In this document: positions 11,167 to 24,659 of the stretch, in pieces
Position numbering within the stretch: the stretch's first letter is position 1
Layout: each line of letters begins with the position of its first letter
Source: Erpobdella octoculata
Lineage: Eukaryota; Annelida; Clitellata; Hirudinida; Erpobdellidae
Direction of reading: 5' to 3'
Length of the DNA stretch: 64,000 bases
Assembly: GCA_963978895.1 (NCBI GenBank)
Contig: OZ022244.1
Span: forward strand, 24,649,531-24,713,530
The notes under the pieces: model-generated
Databases searched by the model: none
What the model saw: the letters and a program-made list of their open reading frames with translations, nothing else
Told to the model about the DNA's origin: nothing
Made by a program: the position numbers and the translations under genes

Positions 11167-12042
11167 GTTGTGTTGGTTGACTTGTATTGTTGTTTTCTAT
11201 AGAAATAAAAATGTAAAAGTTTGTTTCAAATTAAATTTAAAAGTTTATAACGATATCTCTTTTTAATAAAAAGTTTAATGCAAACATACAGTGTCGTAAT
11301 TTATCTGAATAAACAAAAACCGTGTACTGTTTACCTCAAACTACATATATGTTCAATAGTTAATCTATAAAATAAATAACTATGAACTGACAAAAAATAA
11401 CATAACCAGTTTTTTAAACGGAAAGACAAGATATAAAAACAGAAACCATAGTTGAAATAAACTTATTTTTATGTAGATTTGTTATATAATGTAAAGAAAA
11501 TTTTATACGGATTTTTGTCAATTTAATTTGTTATTGCTCGCTTTTCATGACAATGCATTCTATCGAAGTTGGAAAAGTTTCTGAATTTTTTTTTTTAAAT
11601 AAAACTTATTACTGTTTTAAAACAAAAACAAATCAAACACAGTTATACATATATAAATTTAACAAGTACAGGAAGAAACGAGTTTTTCAACACAAACTTT
11701 ACTTTCAAATACACTCGATTTAGAAATACAAAAGATGTTCAAATTAATTTTTTTTTTTAATCATTTATTGTCATCCAATATAAAGCTATGCTGAAAGTTT
11801 CAGCTTCCTTGCTGGTCAAATAGCTGGTTAAATTTTACCTTCAAAATTTGCGTACAGAGAAAGACATGCACACACAAACAGAGATTGTAACCTAAATAAA
11901 AGTTTGTAAAAAATGACGTTTTTACATGCTTTTATTATATTTCACTTATCCGGATGTTAAGAAGTTTGGCAGATCACTATAAAATTACACACCTTTAAAT
12001 AAATTAAAGTTTAATTTAACAAAAATGTATAAAAAATAATAA

Positions 12043-12283
12043 AGCGAAATCAATTTAATAAGAACTACACAATGGATCACGCAAATCGACAACTGATACT
12101 CTCCCCGTTATCAACGCAACGCTTTAAAAATGTACTAAGATGGATAATATGATCGTGACACTGTAGGTGAAGGAATTGTTTTTTTTGAAAATAGTTGATT
12201 TTGAATTTGTCTTGTTTTTGACTGTCTTCAGTCTCGTTTTCAAAATTTCCAGATTACTTTTTCTAGTATCTCAATTACAGCAA
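12043..12283. repeat. Junction repeat N right of M1, left half (split by hAT)
   Basis: Matches 5661-5905 and 57975-58235. The right half resumes at 16283 after the hAT element. Together they are the right-hand direct repeat bounding the M1 block. Confidence 0.8.
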
Positions 12284-12291
12284 CCCATGTT
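12284..12291 (+). other. hAT target-site duplication, left (copy 1)
   Basis: CCCATGTT directly before the element and again at 16275-16282. The site occurs once, unoccupied, at about 58237-58244 in the X4-M3 junction (CAACCCATGTTAAATG) and near 5902, 24090 and 32500. Confidence 0.85.
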
Positions 12292-12998
12292 TAGACCCCT
12301 CAGCCGCCGGTTTAGCCGGCCGAGCTGAGCCGCGAACGTGCGAAGCCGCCGCCGGCCGCGAAAATCGGGGCTAAGCTGCAAGCCGGCCACAAAAAAATTA
12401 AGCCTCGCCAGCCGCAAAAATCGGGGCTAGCCGTGATTTTAAAAAATTTTAATTATAATTTTGTTAAATTAATTATTTCTTCATAGCCACAATCAAAATC
12501 ATAAACTTTACAGCCATACAAAGCGTTCTCACCTATGGTTTTCGCGCATTACAAGTTCTGGCTGTCAATGACAATGCAACTTTAGCAAAAATTTCAAAAG
12601 AAATATTTTTTTTTATTAAAACCTTTGAAAAATATAAAAAATAACTTGAAAAATCACAGAAAGTTAAAGACTCTTCTCCCCGTGGGTGGGATGATGCTGG
12701 TAATGAAAACCTTTTAAAGCTAGTACAGTAGTACATGAATCCACTTGTATGATTTGATTTTGATGATGTATTTTGCGTTATCGGCCATTTTTTAAAATGG
12801 CCGATTATGGTTTAAAAAGTAATCACAGTCAAAATTAAACCTATGAACAAAAATAAAATAAAAATTTGTCCCAATTCAGTGGCAGGGTTAATCTGCAATG
12901 GGAAGCGATCAAGCTTTTGCCCTTCTAAACTGAATAAAATAAATTTTTTCTACATGATAGCTTGCAATATATAATGTCAGCCTAAATTGACTACAATG

Positions 12999-13063
<65 letters not shown>
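12999..13063 (+). repeat. AT dinucleotide microsatellite
   Basis: A run of AT within the hAT element, the landing site of Helitron-like insertions. Confidence 0.9.
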
Positions 13064-13066
<3 letters not shown>

Positions 13067-13280
13067 ATATATATAAAAATGAATGTTTGTATATATGTAT
13101 ATATGTATATATGTATATATGTATATATGTTAATGTCCTTTATGCATTGCTACACCATTCATCCGATCGTAATAAAGTTTTCACACAACCTTGAGAGTCA
13201 ATAGGAGTCAAAAATAAAAAATAAATTTTTGAAATCCGTCACAAAATGAGCGGAGCGGAGCGGGTGAGCGAGCGGGAACT
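13064..13280 (+). mobile_element. Helitron-like fragment 'a' (copy 1)
   Basis: It begins TCTATATATATAAAAATGAA, a typical non-autonomous Helitron 5' end, and contains TTTATGCATTGCTACACCAT and a GAGCGGAGCGGAGCGGG tract near its right end. I see no CTAG end, so the 3' boundary is approximate. Counterparts: about 39670-39873 (5' TC lost) and 46148-46334. Confidence 0.5.
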
Positions 13281-13284
13281 ATAT

Positions 13285-13367
13285 ATATATGTATGTGCGT
13301 ATGTATGTGTGTATGTATGTATGTGTATGTGCATGTATGTGTGTCTGTGTGTGTGTTTATGTATGTA
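13285..13367 (+). repeat. GTAT/GTGT microsatellite
   Basis: Mixed TATG and TGTG repeats between two Helitron-like pieces; also at 39885-39960 and 46343-46422. Confidence 0.8.
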
Positions 13368-13681
13368 CTAGCGGAGATACCCGGCGTTGCCCAGGTTTTT
13401 TAGAGGTTTTTCTAATGTTTGTCTCTTTCTCTCCCATTTCCTTTCCCACCTGCTTTCCCACTCCTGTTCGCTTTCCCGTTTTTGGTCGTTTTCCCGCTGC
13501 CGGTCGCTTTCCCGCTCCCGGTCGTTTTCCCGTTCCCGGTCGCGGTCCCGTTCCCGCTCACGTTTGCTCTCCCATTCCCGCTCACGCTTGCTTTTCCGTT
13601 CCCGCTCGCTGTCCGTTCCGGGTCGCTTTCCCGTTTCTATAATAGACAAACTAACCCACAAACATTCATATATATATATAG
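13368..13681 (-). mobile_element. Helitron-like element 'b', minus strand (copy 1)
   Basis: Read on the minus strand, it starts near CTATATATATATATGAATG and ends with a hairpin of CCTGGGCAACGCCGGG type followed by TATCTCCGCTAG, the usual Helitron 3' layout (hairpin then CTRR). Its inside is an array of an 18-bp unit close to GGGAAAGCGACCGGGAGC. A plus-strand copy with the fuller hairpin CCCGGGCAACGCCGGG stands alone at 47475-47801. Confidence 0.65.
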
Positions 13682-14249
13682 TCTTAGCAAATCTATTTTA
13701 CGTTTTATAGGCTAACAGAAGTTATGAAAGAATGTAAAAGAGAAAATGAGCGTGAACGGGAACGGGAGAGCAACCGTGACCGGGAATGGGAGAGCAAGCA
13801 TGACCGGGAACGGGAGAGCAAGCGTGAGCGGGAACGGGAAAGCGACCGGGAACGGGAAAGCGACCGGGAACGGGAAAGCGACGGGAACGGGAAATCGACC
13901 GGGAACGGGAAAGCGACCGGGAACGGGAAAGCGACCGGGAACGGAAAGCGACCGGGAACGGGAAAGCGACCGGAAACGCGGAAAGCGACCGGGAACGCGG
14001 AAAGCGACCGGGAACGCGGAAAGCGACTGGAATCGGGAGAGCAAGCTTGGAAGGAAACGCGAGCAAGAGAGAAAATCGATAACAAAACTTCTGAGCGGGA
14101 AAGCGACCGGGAGCTGGAAAACGACCGAGAGCGGAAAAGCGACCGGGAACGCTACGAAAACGGGAAAGTGGAGAAGGGAACGGGAGCGAGAGAGACAAAC
14201 ATTAGAAAAACCTCTAAAAACCCCGGGCAACGCCGGGTAACCCCGCTAG
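13682..14249 (+). mobile_element. Helitron-like element 'c' with 18-bp repeat array (copy 1)
   Basis: It begins TCTTAGCAAATC and ends CCCCGGGCAACGCCGGGTAA, then CCCCGCTAG: hairpin plus CTAG. The middle (13750-14165) is an array of GGGAAAGCGACCGGGAAC. Because the unit is a multiple of three without stops, long frames stay open on both strands (Arg/Glu/Ser/Asp on plus; Ser/Arg or Pro/Gly/Phe on minus). These are treated as repeat artefacts, not genes. The copy at 40275 is 117 bp longer, about 6.5 units. Confidence 0.65.
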
Positions 14250-15757
<1,508 letters not shown>

Positions 15758-16282
15758 GTCTCAACCAGATTTTGAAGTGTGAACATCTACATTAAATTTT
15801 TGGAATATAAACTATAAAAAAACTAAAAAAGATTTGACTTTGAAAATTTGTTCAGCGCTTTAGTTTTTTGAAAAACTGATATTTTATTCAAGGACATGAG
15901 TATATATGATTTAGAATTATAATATTTGCCAGTTGGCATTAGTTGGACAAACTTTTGAAAAAAATAGTTGACAGGGGTGTGATTTATAATTTTATTGAGT
16001 TGAAATCACTACTAATGATGGGTGATATTGAAACACTTTAGGAAAAATAGTGATTTAAAGTTTTGTTTAGGGCATCTAAAATTTTCGCAATTTTGCGTTT
16101 TGAAACTTCTAATTGCCAAGTGGTAAATTTACATATAATCCGATAATTAAGCCGCCGCCGGCCACAAAAACAGTTAGCCGCCGCCGGCCGCAAAAATCTC
16201 GGCTCGCCGTAAATTAGGCCGCAAAACGTGCCAAGCCGGCCGTGAAACGGTTACTAAGGCGGCTGAGGGGTCTACCCATGTT

Positions 16283-16610
16283 AACTGAAAATTGCAAAAA
16301 GCAGAAAATGACCATTTGTAAATTGTTTTCCAGTTAATTTTGTCTTTGTCGACTAGTCCTGACTACCTGACTGCTCAGCATCCTGTAAACGATCTTCTAT
16401 GTTCCTGCCTTTGTTAAAAGTCAACTGCGCTTAAAGATGTCTTAAGACAAAAACGCTTGTGAGATGTACTAGTTATTAGCGTTGACGAAATGCGAAGAAA
16501 GCAAAATTGTCTGGAGAGTGGAGTTGTCCAATTTTGCATTATGTCCTTCACAGAACGGCGTAAAATTTTACTTCTAAATTGTGGAATGCCAATCCCAAAT
16601 CCCAAATAAA
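16283..16610. repeat. Junction repeat N right of M1, right half (W-type end)
   Basis: Resumes the N repeat after hAT and leads into block W. W-type marker bases are GTAAACGATC, CCTGCCTT and GATGTACTAG. Confidence 0.8.
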
Positions 16611-16619
16611 ACTATATTA

Positions 16620-18770
16620 TAATGTTTTTTTTTAAATATTTTTTAAAGAAACAATAAAAGCAATTTATTTCTGCGAAGGTCACTGTTATTTTTATCATTA
16701 TTAAAATTATTATTATTATTATTATACATTAAAATAAGTATTATTATAAATGCATGTGTTTTGTACTATTCTGTAAGCTTGGTAAGATTGTACAGTCGTA
16801 TTAAACGATAGTTTTAGACTTAATGAATTTCTGTTTTTCGGACTTTGATGAATAAAAAAAAAGATCCAAAACTCATCAGAATAAATAATTTTTTAAATTA
16901 TGCAGAACAACGTTTGAAATTGAAGAAAGACTCTTTCCAACTTCTGAGATCATTTTCGCCCGTCACATTCCAATGACGTGATTCCAGCTTGCAGACGATT
17001 AGAAGTCCGTCCATAATCGGACACTTGATTTCATTGTTATGAAAGAATTCTATTATTTTCTAATAAAAAATTCTAAAACTGAATTTAAAACAAGCTCAAT
17101 TGAAAATAACAATCACCATAAGTTCAATTTACATAAAAACATAAGTAAACGATAAATAAATGCAACGGACAAACTTGATAGCCCAATTTGTGGCATAATC
17201 AAAGTAACCATTAATTTGCAACCTGTTCGCATTGTGCTGTGTGCAATAAATGTTTTTTAAGCTCACGATTTTTTTTGTGTTTTTTAATAGATAGAAACAG
17301 AGATGAAAAAACATTTCATCAGTATTTCTTGAAGAAATTAAGCAGTGATGGCAAACCAAATAAAATAAAATCTGGTTGATCTTGATGGACCTGAACACAA
17401 CCAGACAGATCTCAATCAACTCTGTTTAGTTTTCTAAGACCAGATGTAGCAATCCAACATTTTTCTAAATTGTCAATCATTGAGGGAATAAAGCTATCGT
17501 CTCGTTACAAAACCAATCGAAAAACAGCAAACAAAAAAAGAATACGTTGACTTGTATTTAATACAGTGTCCATCCAGAAAAATATGATTTAAAAGTGAGC
17601 GGTACAAAATCGAAGTATCGATTTCATTGGTCATCTCGAAATCAGCAGAATTTATTAATATTCTATCAAACGAGTTATGAAGCAAAACGCTGTGTTGATT
17701 TACTTGAATTATCATTTGCAAATAATCTAGTATAATTTCAGTATAATTATTTAACGATAGTACTGAAATTTTATTATATTCACAAGTTATTATTTTATAA
17801 ACATTTTATAGACCTTATTCTTTTCTCAACTTCCAAATAAACAAACTCTTGGTGTAATTGTAGTTTTTGTTGCACCAATAACAAAATTTCTGATTGAATT
17901 AAATTAACAAGACCTAATTAAAAGTTTATTTGAAAAAAAACTAGTTTTTATTAGTGACAGTTACTAAGTAATGTAAAACTCATTATATTCCCATTTGTTT
18001 AAAACTTATTTTTTGGCAAATTGTCTTCTCCATCTCCAGCAACTTGAACATGTATACGCAGTATACTATTTTGGAGAAAGAGATAACGATGATGACGATA
18101 ACGGCTATGTCTTATTATTTACAGTCCCTTGTAAACCCTGGTGGAATTATGGTGCAACTTATAAATTCTTTCAGTTCTGATGGCAGTGTTGATGGAGGTC
18201 GAAGAACTGACGGATGCACTGAATCAGTTTGTTTGACGAATGAGCTGCTGGTTGTGAGAACATGTGTTTTTCTTTTATTTTTGCTGCCAGATGTGTATTC
18301 AATGCTATTCATACAGTTAATATTTAGTTGCATAACCAGGACAAATTTTGTTTTGTTTACAAATTTCTTTGGTTTTTTTATTTATTGATTTGTTTTTAAA
18401 CCGAAAGAATTAAAATTGAAATTTATTATTTTTTGAAAATAAAAAATTTAATATTTAATAGAATGAATTGTCATGAGCAGCAAAATGATCTCAAGGTTCA
18501 GTTTGATTGGACGACGAAAAATGTGTTAATTTAAATTGTTAAGGTTTGTCTACAAGAAAACAAGTAAATAATGTTTAATAATGTTGGTAATCATCTCTCA
18601 ACATAGAGATAATTCAAAATTAATCATTATAGTAACTTTGCTAATAATGGTAACATAAAACTAATTACTATATTTACTAAGTTAATTATGTAAATATTCT
18701 GCTAATAATATTCATAGAATGTTGATTTGACTTAAAAAATAAATAAAGAACCGAAACACCTATTTTTTTA
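16620..18770. repeat. Segmental-duplication block W, copy 1
   Basis: Also at 24660-26820 and 48670-50830; W2 and W3 are closer to each other than to W1. It contains two phase-compatible exon-like segments on the plus strand (17567-17729 and 18040-18180) and weaker open segments near 16911-16982 and 17290-17390. The rest is AT-rich with no recognised gene. Confidence 0.85.
17567..18180 (+). CDS. Partial unrecognised gene, two linked exons (W1)
   Basis: Exon 17567-17729 follows the acceptor TTTAATACAG and reads VHPEKYDLKVSG, then KYRFHWSSRNQQNLLIFYQT and a segment ending ELSFANNL at donor CTA|GTATAA. The next exon, 18040-18180, follows the acceptor CATCTCCAG in the same phase (0) and reads QLEHVYAVYYFGERDNDDDD to KPWWNYGATYKFFQF and TGA. 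Copies at 25615-26230 and 49631-50245 keep both frames, the splice sites and the phase, with a few amino-acid changes. The true donor of the second exon could be earlier (CCCTT|GTAAAC), making the stop irrelevant. I do not recognise the family. Confidence 0.4.
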
Positions 18771-21700
18771 AATCCCCTTTTTTAACTTCACCACCGGTCT
18801 TGCTTGCTTACTTGCTTGCTTGCTTACGTGCTTGCTTGTTTGCTTGCTTGAATGTTTGCAAGCCTTGAAAATGAAAATTAACTGACTTCTCATCATCAAA
18901 TCAAGCTGAAATTTAATATATCGCTTTCTTCTCAAGAATAAATTTTTTTATATTTTTTTTTAATTTGAATTTTTTTTGTGAATAATAATTATCTATGTTT
19001 TAAAACAAAACAAATCATATACAATTAAATAAATGTTAACATATACAAATTCAAAAAATGTCAGTATAAAGTATTTTTTGCAGTAAAAGGAAAACCAGCA
19101 AATCTAGAAATATAAGGGCTTTGTTAAAAAAAACCTGGATTTTATACTTGCTCATATATGAAGTAACATAATAATTGCATGTAGCAATACTACTCATATT
19201 AAAACGCCAACAACAAAAAACAAATGTATAAACATATTAAACATATTTTATTTTAAAGGAATTACAATGTATTAATAAAAAATGTCGTCTGTAGGAAAAG
19301 AACTCTCGTTTTTGTATGCTGGTCCGTACAGGAGTGGATGATTGACATGTTGCACAAAAAAATATAAAAAAAAGTTTTAAGATATGATTAGAAAATGTCT
19401 AATGAACAAAAATCATAAGTGTTGTCATCCGCTGAAGAACAGTTGATCAGTGGAAGATTGTGGAAGATGGTGGAGGATTTTAGAGATTGGTAGAGGATAG
19501 TGGAGGATGGTGGAAGATGGTGAAAAATGGTGGAGGATGGTAGAAGGTAGTGGAGGATGGTGGTGGAAGATGGTAGAAAGTGGTGGAGGATGGCGGAGGG
19601 TGGTGGAGGCTAGTGGAAGATGGTCTAATGTCAAAGTTGCTGGTAGACCGGAGAGTAAATAAATCATCATATCTCGAACATACAGGTTGCGACTGGCGGA
19701 CGCCTGAGAGGCCGTGGAAAATCGGAGATCTGAAAGACTGATGACGATTATGATGATGATGATAATCGTAGTAGTGGTGGTAGTATTAGTTGTCGTGATT
19801 ATGATGATGTGGTTGGTGGTGCTGATGATGATGATGATAATAATGGTGGTAATGATAGTGGTAGTTGTGGTGGGGCTGCTGCTACTGATGATCATGATCA
19901 TAACCATGATAGCGACGATAGTGATGACAGTACCACAGTTGGGAATTCAAAAGTAATTTTTTTTCAAGTTTTCGAAACCATATACAATTTTTTCTTTCAA
20001 AATAGCTGATGACCGGATGGTAGTTGTAGATATTTCTTCCAAATTTGTTATTTTTCAAATTAAAGGCAAACACCTCCTGTTTTCCCCAAATTATGCCTGT
20101 GCCTACGACTACCCCCCACCCCACTTTCTTTCCGGCTATCAATCATTTTTGAAAAAAAACGTTTTCAAATAAGGTAAAACTACCTCTCACCTCCCAGGTC
20201 ATCAACTATTTTTGGACAAAATGCGATATGTCAGTCAAACATTACTCAGGCAACTTATCATTAAAAGACTCCACTCATGTTTTGGGTTGGCTGCTCACAG
20301 TCTAGCCCAAGCACCGAGCGATGATGATCATGATGATGGTGATTAGGACCATGATAATGATCTTCCACATAAGCCTAGATATGTTAATTTTGAAATCATT
20401 TAAACCAACATGTTTTTCTCTCCAATTCCAGGTTGTTCAATCAATCACTCAAACTGTTCAAATTTCAAAACGTTTCTTCCAAGATTCGAACACAAGAAAC
20501 AGGAAATGAACTTCACAGGAAAAGGAACAGCGCTCATTCAAGCACCTTTTCACTCTATGAAATATCGTTTTAAAAACGTTTTGAATTTTTTTTTGTTTCC
20601 ATGGAAACTCACAGTGATATTCTCCTCATAAAAATTTGCACATTGACTACAGTACATTATAACTAGTGTTTTGCATAAAACTGTGTCAACATTCACAAGT
20701 CTCTTATAATTCTTACTCAAAGCTATATTTTCACTAAATATAAATGTTTTTAGCATCTTTTGTTTTTTTTGTTTTTTTTTTACAATTCTATTAACGCCAA
20801 AAAAGATTTTAAACATTTAGCTTGCTTGTTTGATTGATTCATTCTTATTAAACGGGGAACTTCAAAGTCGTGAGTTGTGAGAGCTTACTTGAGGCTGGTG
20901 GTCACGTGGTCACCTCCTATTGTGAACGAGTCGTTAATTGAATTACTCTTTTCTCCGGAATACTCGAACATTTGAGAAAAAATTTATAATAAAAATATGA
21001 AATAACTTTCTTTCAACAACTCTGAAGACGCAATTATTTCTTAAATTATCGCATAAAATCTTTCTCAGCTAGTTGACACGTGTAGAAATATAAAAGATAA
21101 AACCAAATGATGAGTCTCTAGTGGAGCGATAATGACGTTTTTTTCATCAAATTCCTTCAAAAATGGAGTCGTTAAAACCGAGATAATGTACTTCATAAGT
21201 TGCTTTTCCAATTGTCAGCGAGGGAAGGATCCGTCTACTCGGTAATAGAAATTCTTGATAATAATTCGATTTGTGCACTGGGAAAGAAATGCTGGTTTTG
21301 TGTGACCAAAGAGATAAAAACTGGATTCTCTTTTGAAATTACATTTTTTTTATAAATCTTGTACTTATTTTTTTTAAATTATACTTTTAATTTTAATTTT
21401 TTAATTTCTCGACTAAATTTAATTAACACGTGGCTTCTTCATCAAGTTCGTAATGAAACAGGATTTGATTTGTAAATTTTATAACGGAAACAATTTTTAT
21501 ATAGATTAGCCAAAAATAAAACAAAAAATGAGTTAAAAAGTATGGTAAACATAAAGTCTGTTTATATTTCAATTATCATTTTTAAAAATAAATTAATTTA
21601 TAAACAAAAAAAATTAACCCAATTAACCGCATGAAATAATAATTAAAACTCGATAACATTCGACACCCCTCTCTCTCTTGCTCCTTCCCTCACCCCTCTC

Positions 21701-23860
21701 TCCATTCCTACAACTATCCGTTTATTCATCCTTCCATTCATTCATCCTTTAATCTATCCAGTCACCCGTCCATTCGTCCATTCATTTGTAAGCATCTACA
21801 ATTATTTACCGACGTTCCTGGAGAGTTGTACTTCTTTTAACCAGCCCGGTATTTCAGCCTTGCGAGAAAACTAATTACCAAGAAGTGCAAGGAGGCAATT
21901 CACTTTCTTTTTTTAATTTAGGCGCCTACGACTTTGTAGTTATTTGTTTCTTCTTCAAAAACAATTTATTTATTAGGCTGACACGTTCAATTTACTGCAA
22001 CGGAAGCGCCACAAGTAGTTTTTTTTTGTGCTTTAATTATATCTTTTTTTTAATAAAATTGTTATTGAACATCGTCGTAAATTTAATAATCTATTATGAG
22101 AAAAAAATAATTTAAACTCGAAGTTACACGACATCATCGCAACACCAAAATGCACTTGTTTCACTCGAAAGGTTATTGTCTTTTGAAAAAAAAAATATTT
22201 CAGAAAATGCACTGGATTCTCACAGTTCGGTTCTAGATTAAATCCAAATCCTGGTCACGACAAAGCCAAACTGTATGTCAATCCAGCTTTTCATTTTGTT
22301 TCGAACTTGCTGGTTTCAAGCAATTCCTTCGACCTGACCTTACCATTCATTAATTTTCAAATGGCAAAGTGGCTGTCGCTGGAGATGAGAACCTATAAGG
22401 ACCAGAAGTCAGAATAAATAATAAATTTAAAACATTTAAAAACATTTTTTATGAAATGCTCTAAAAAGTTCAAAAAAATTGTAAACAAAATCGTTGTGAT
22501 TGTAGGAGTGGAAATGAAAACGACGCACGCTTTTATGTTTTTGAATTTATTTTGAGCTTCTCGAGCATTCTATGAAAGCGTGTTTTTTTATTTTTCTAAG
22601 TATTTTTCATTTTTTACTTTTTAGCTTTTTTTCTAAACTTAACAATTTATAGCTTTTCAAATTTTATTATATCGATTGTAATGAAAAACCTTTGCCAGCG
22701 AAGTATAATATCGCATATATACTAATCTAATGCGTAATGATTATTTATTTTACAAATTGATATGATTGAGGTAACCAGAATACGACTATAACACAAATTT
22801 CAGATCGAGAGCATGCTGCAAAGTGGGCCAAAATTTGATTACAAACTTTGTCACGGAATTCAACGGACCAGTGAAGAAAAAACTGGTCGCAATTTGGAAA
22901 GAATCAGGTCAATGAAAACTTTGAATATAGCATACAGGCGGTTCTAAGACTGAATTTCCTACTAAATTTTTTCTGAGAAATTAAATAAACTTTTAAGATT
23001 AATTTAACAAATGTTTTAAATAGTCCAGTCACAAGTGTATTTTTGTCATTAGCTAAGAATAAATCACATCCAATTTGATTTCCGAATGAAAGTTGTTTTT
23101 TTTGCAATGAAAATGTTTCGAGACGTGATGCGCCTTCAGGGTAACATCAGTTTCGGATAGTACGAATGAAAATTGTGAAATGCTGCTATCAATGTCGCTG
23201 TTTTTGGTTCAGTTGTTTTAGTTGATCTGTAGAAAAGTAAATTAGACACAAGTTTTTCTGTAATTGCAAGTTAAACGAAAAATGCAGTTTTTTAAGATAA
23301 TTTTATCTGAAAGCTTCAAATTTGTTTTAAGTAAAAAACAAAACAAAAAGTTTATAAAAAGTTTTAAGATTAATAAATAAGAAAGATTCTATTTATTATT
23401 ATACTCAAAATTGAAAATAAAAGAAAAATTAGGGAGATGGAGTGACGAGTTTCTGAAAGTTGTTGTTGGTGTCGTCAAAAAGTGAATAAACAGTGCACCT
23501 TCGTCTTTATCTGAGATTTTATGAAAAATACTAGCTCACAGCATAAAACAAGATATCGAGACAAAACAGTTTCTTGGTCCAGAACCACTGATTGGTTTAA
23601 AGTACCCTACACTAGAAGCTTACATTTTATTGGTTTTATCTCAAAAAATGTAAATTTTAAATAATTCAAAAAAAAATATATGTGTGGTAAAAAAAACAGT
23701 GATGTGTTTTTAGATTTGATTTAATTTTAATTTTCGAAGATTTTTCTTTGGATTAAACAAAAACATTAAGGTACAAAATGGCTCTCCTTCTAAGAAATCA
23801 ATGATGAAGGAAAACGGTTGCACCGGGGAAGTGGGAAAAGGCAAAATTTTTACTAATAAA
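18770..23860. repeat. Segmental-duplication block X, copy 2
   Basis: Continues directly from W1. It differs from X1 by a shorter minisatellite (19447-19625), by loss of about 0.4 kb near 21622, and by keeping a 115-bp stretch near 23425 absent from X1. Its exon-like segment at 22204 is intact. Confidence 0.85.
22204..22417 (+). other. Exon-like segment, copy X2 (open)
   Basis: Intact counterpart of the X1 segment at 4132: the frame is open for 70 residues after the acceptor. It has two replacements relative to X4 (Val to Ile in LTLPFVNF; Gln to Lys near the end). Function unrecognised. Confidence 0.4.
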
Positions 23861-23864
23861 GCGA

Positions 23865-24650
23865 AATCGATTCAATAAGCATTACACAATGGATCACGCA
23901 AATCGACAACTCCCCCCGTTATCAACGCAACGTTTTAAAAATGTACGAAGATGGATAATATGATCGTGACTCTGTAGGTGAAAGAATTGTTTTTTGGAAA
24001 ATAGTTGATTTTGAATTTGGCTTGTGTTTGACTGTCTTCAGTCTCTTTCTAAATTTCCAGATTACTTTTTCTAGTATCTCAATTGCAGCAACCCATGTTA
24101 AATGAAAATTGCAGAAAGCAGAAAATCTGGCTGAAACCTCATAGGAATTTATTTAGCTAAAACATTCTTTAGCTGATAGAGTCAATTCATTGTTTTAACA
24201 AACCAGGTGAAACAAATTTGGATTCTATCTTGGAGATGTGAACGTCAATGTCTTGATTCTAGATTACAAACTATTTTTCCGCACATATCCACATTCTTCC
24301 ACCCCTAGCTCAAATCTACAATCTGTTTTTTTGTGTGTATGATATTGGAAATGACCATTTGTAAATTGTTTTCCAGTTTATTTTGTCTTTGTCGACTAGT
24401 CCTGACTACCTGACTGCTCAGCATCCTGTGAACGATTTTCTATGTTCCTGTCTTTGTTAAAAGTCAACTGCGCTTAAAGATGTATTAAGACAGGAACGCT
24501 TGTGAGATGTACTAGTTATTAGCGTTGACGAAATGCGAAGAAAGCAAAATTGTCTGGAGAGTGGAGTTGTCCAATTTTGCATTATGTCCTTCACAGAACG
24601 GCGTAAAATTTTACTTCTAAATTGTGGAATGCCAATCCCAAATCCCAAAT
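23865..24650. repeat. Junction repeat N joining X2 directly to W2
   Basis: The left part carries X-type marker bases (GTGAACGATTTT, CCTGTCTT) up to about 24450. From about 24510 it carries W-type markers (GATGTACTAG, CTGGAGAGTGG). It is thus a hybrid of the left and right N repeats, and no MKK7 block lies between X2 and W2. Confidence 0.75.
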
Positions 24651-24659
24651 AAAACTATA

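Larger units (their letters stand above)
6560..12040. repeat. Segmental-duplication block M, copy 1 (MKK7 locus)
   Basis: Block carrying the first MKK7 gene. It is nearly identical to 33150-38610, introns included, and more diverged from 58620 onward. Junction repeat N lies on both sides. Long stretches between exons are introns; the region 11200-12040 is 5' flank in which I see no gene. Confidence 0.9.

Noticed and set aside
17129..17419. 96-codon minus-strand frame conserved in W1-W3
   Set aside because: The plus strand has better exon signals over the same interval; conservation reflects recent duplication.
18115..18333. 72-codon minus-strand frame conserved in W copies
   Set aside because: Overlaps the plus-strand exon with better splice sites; no family recognised; duplication explains the conservation.
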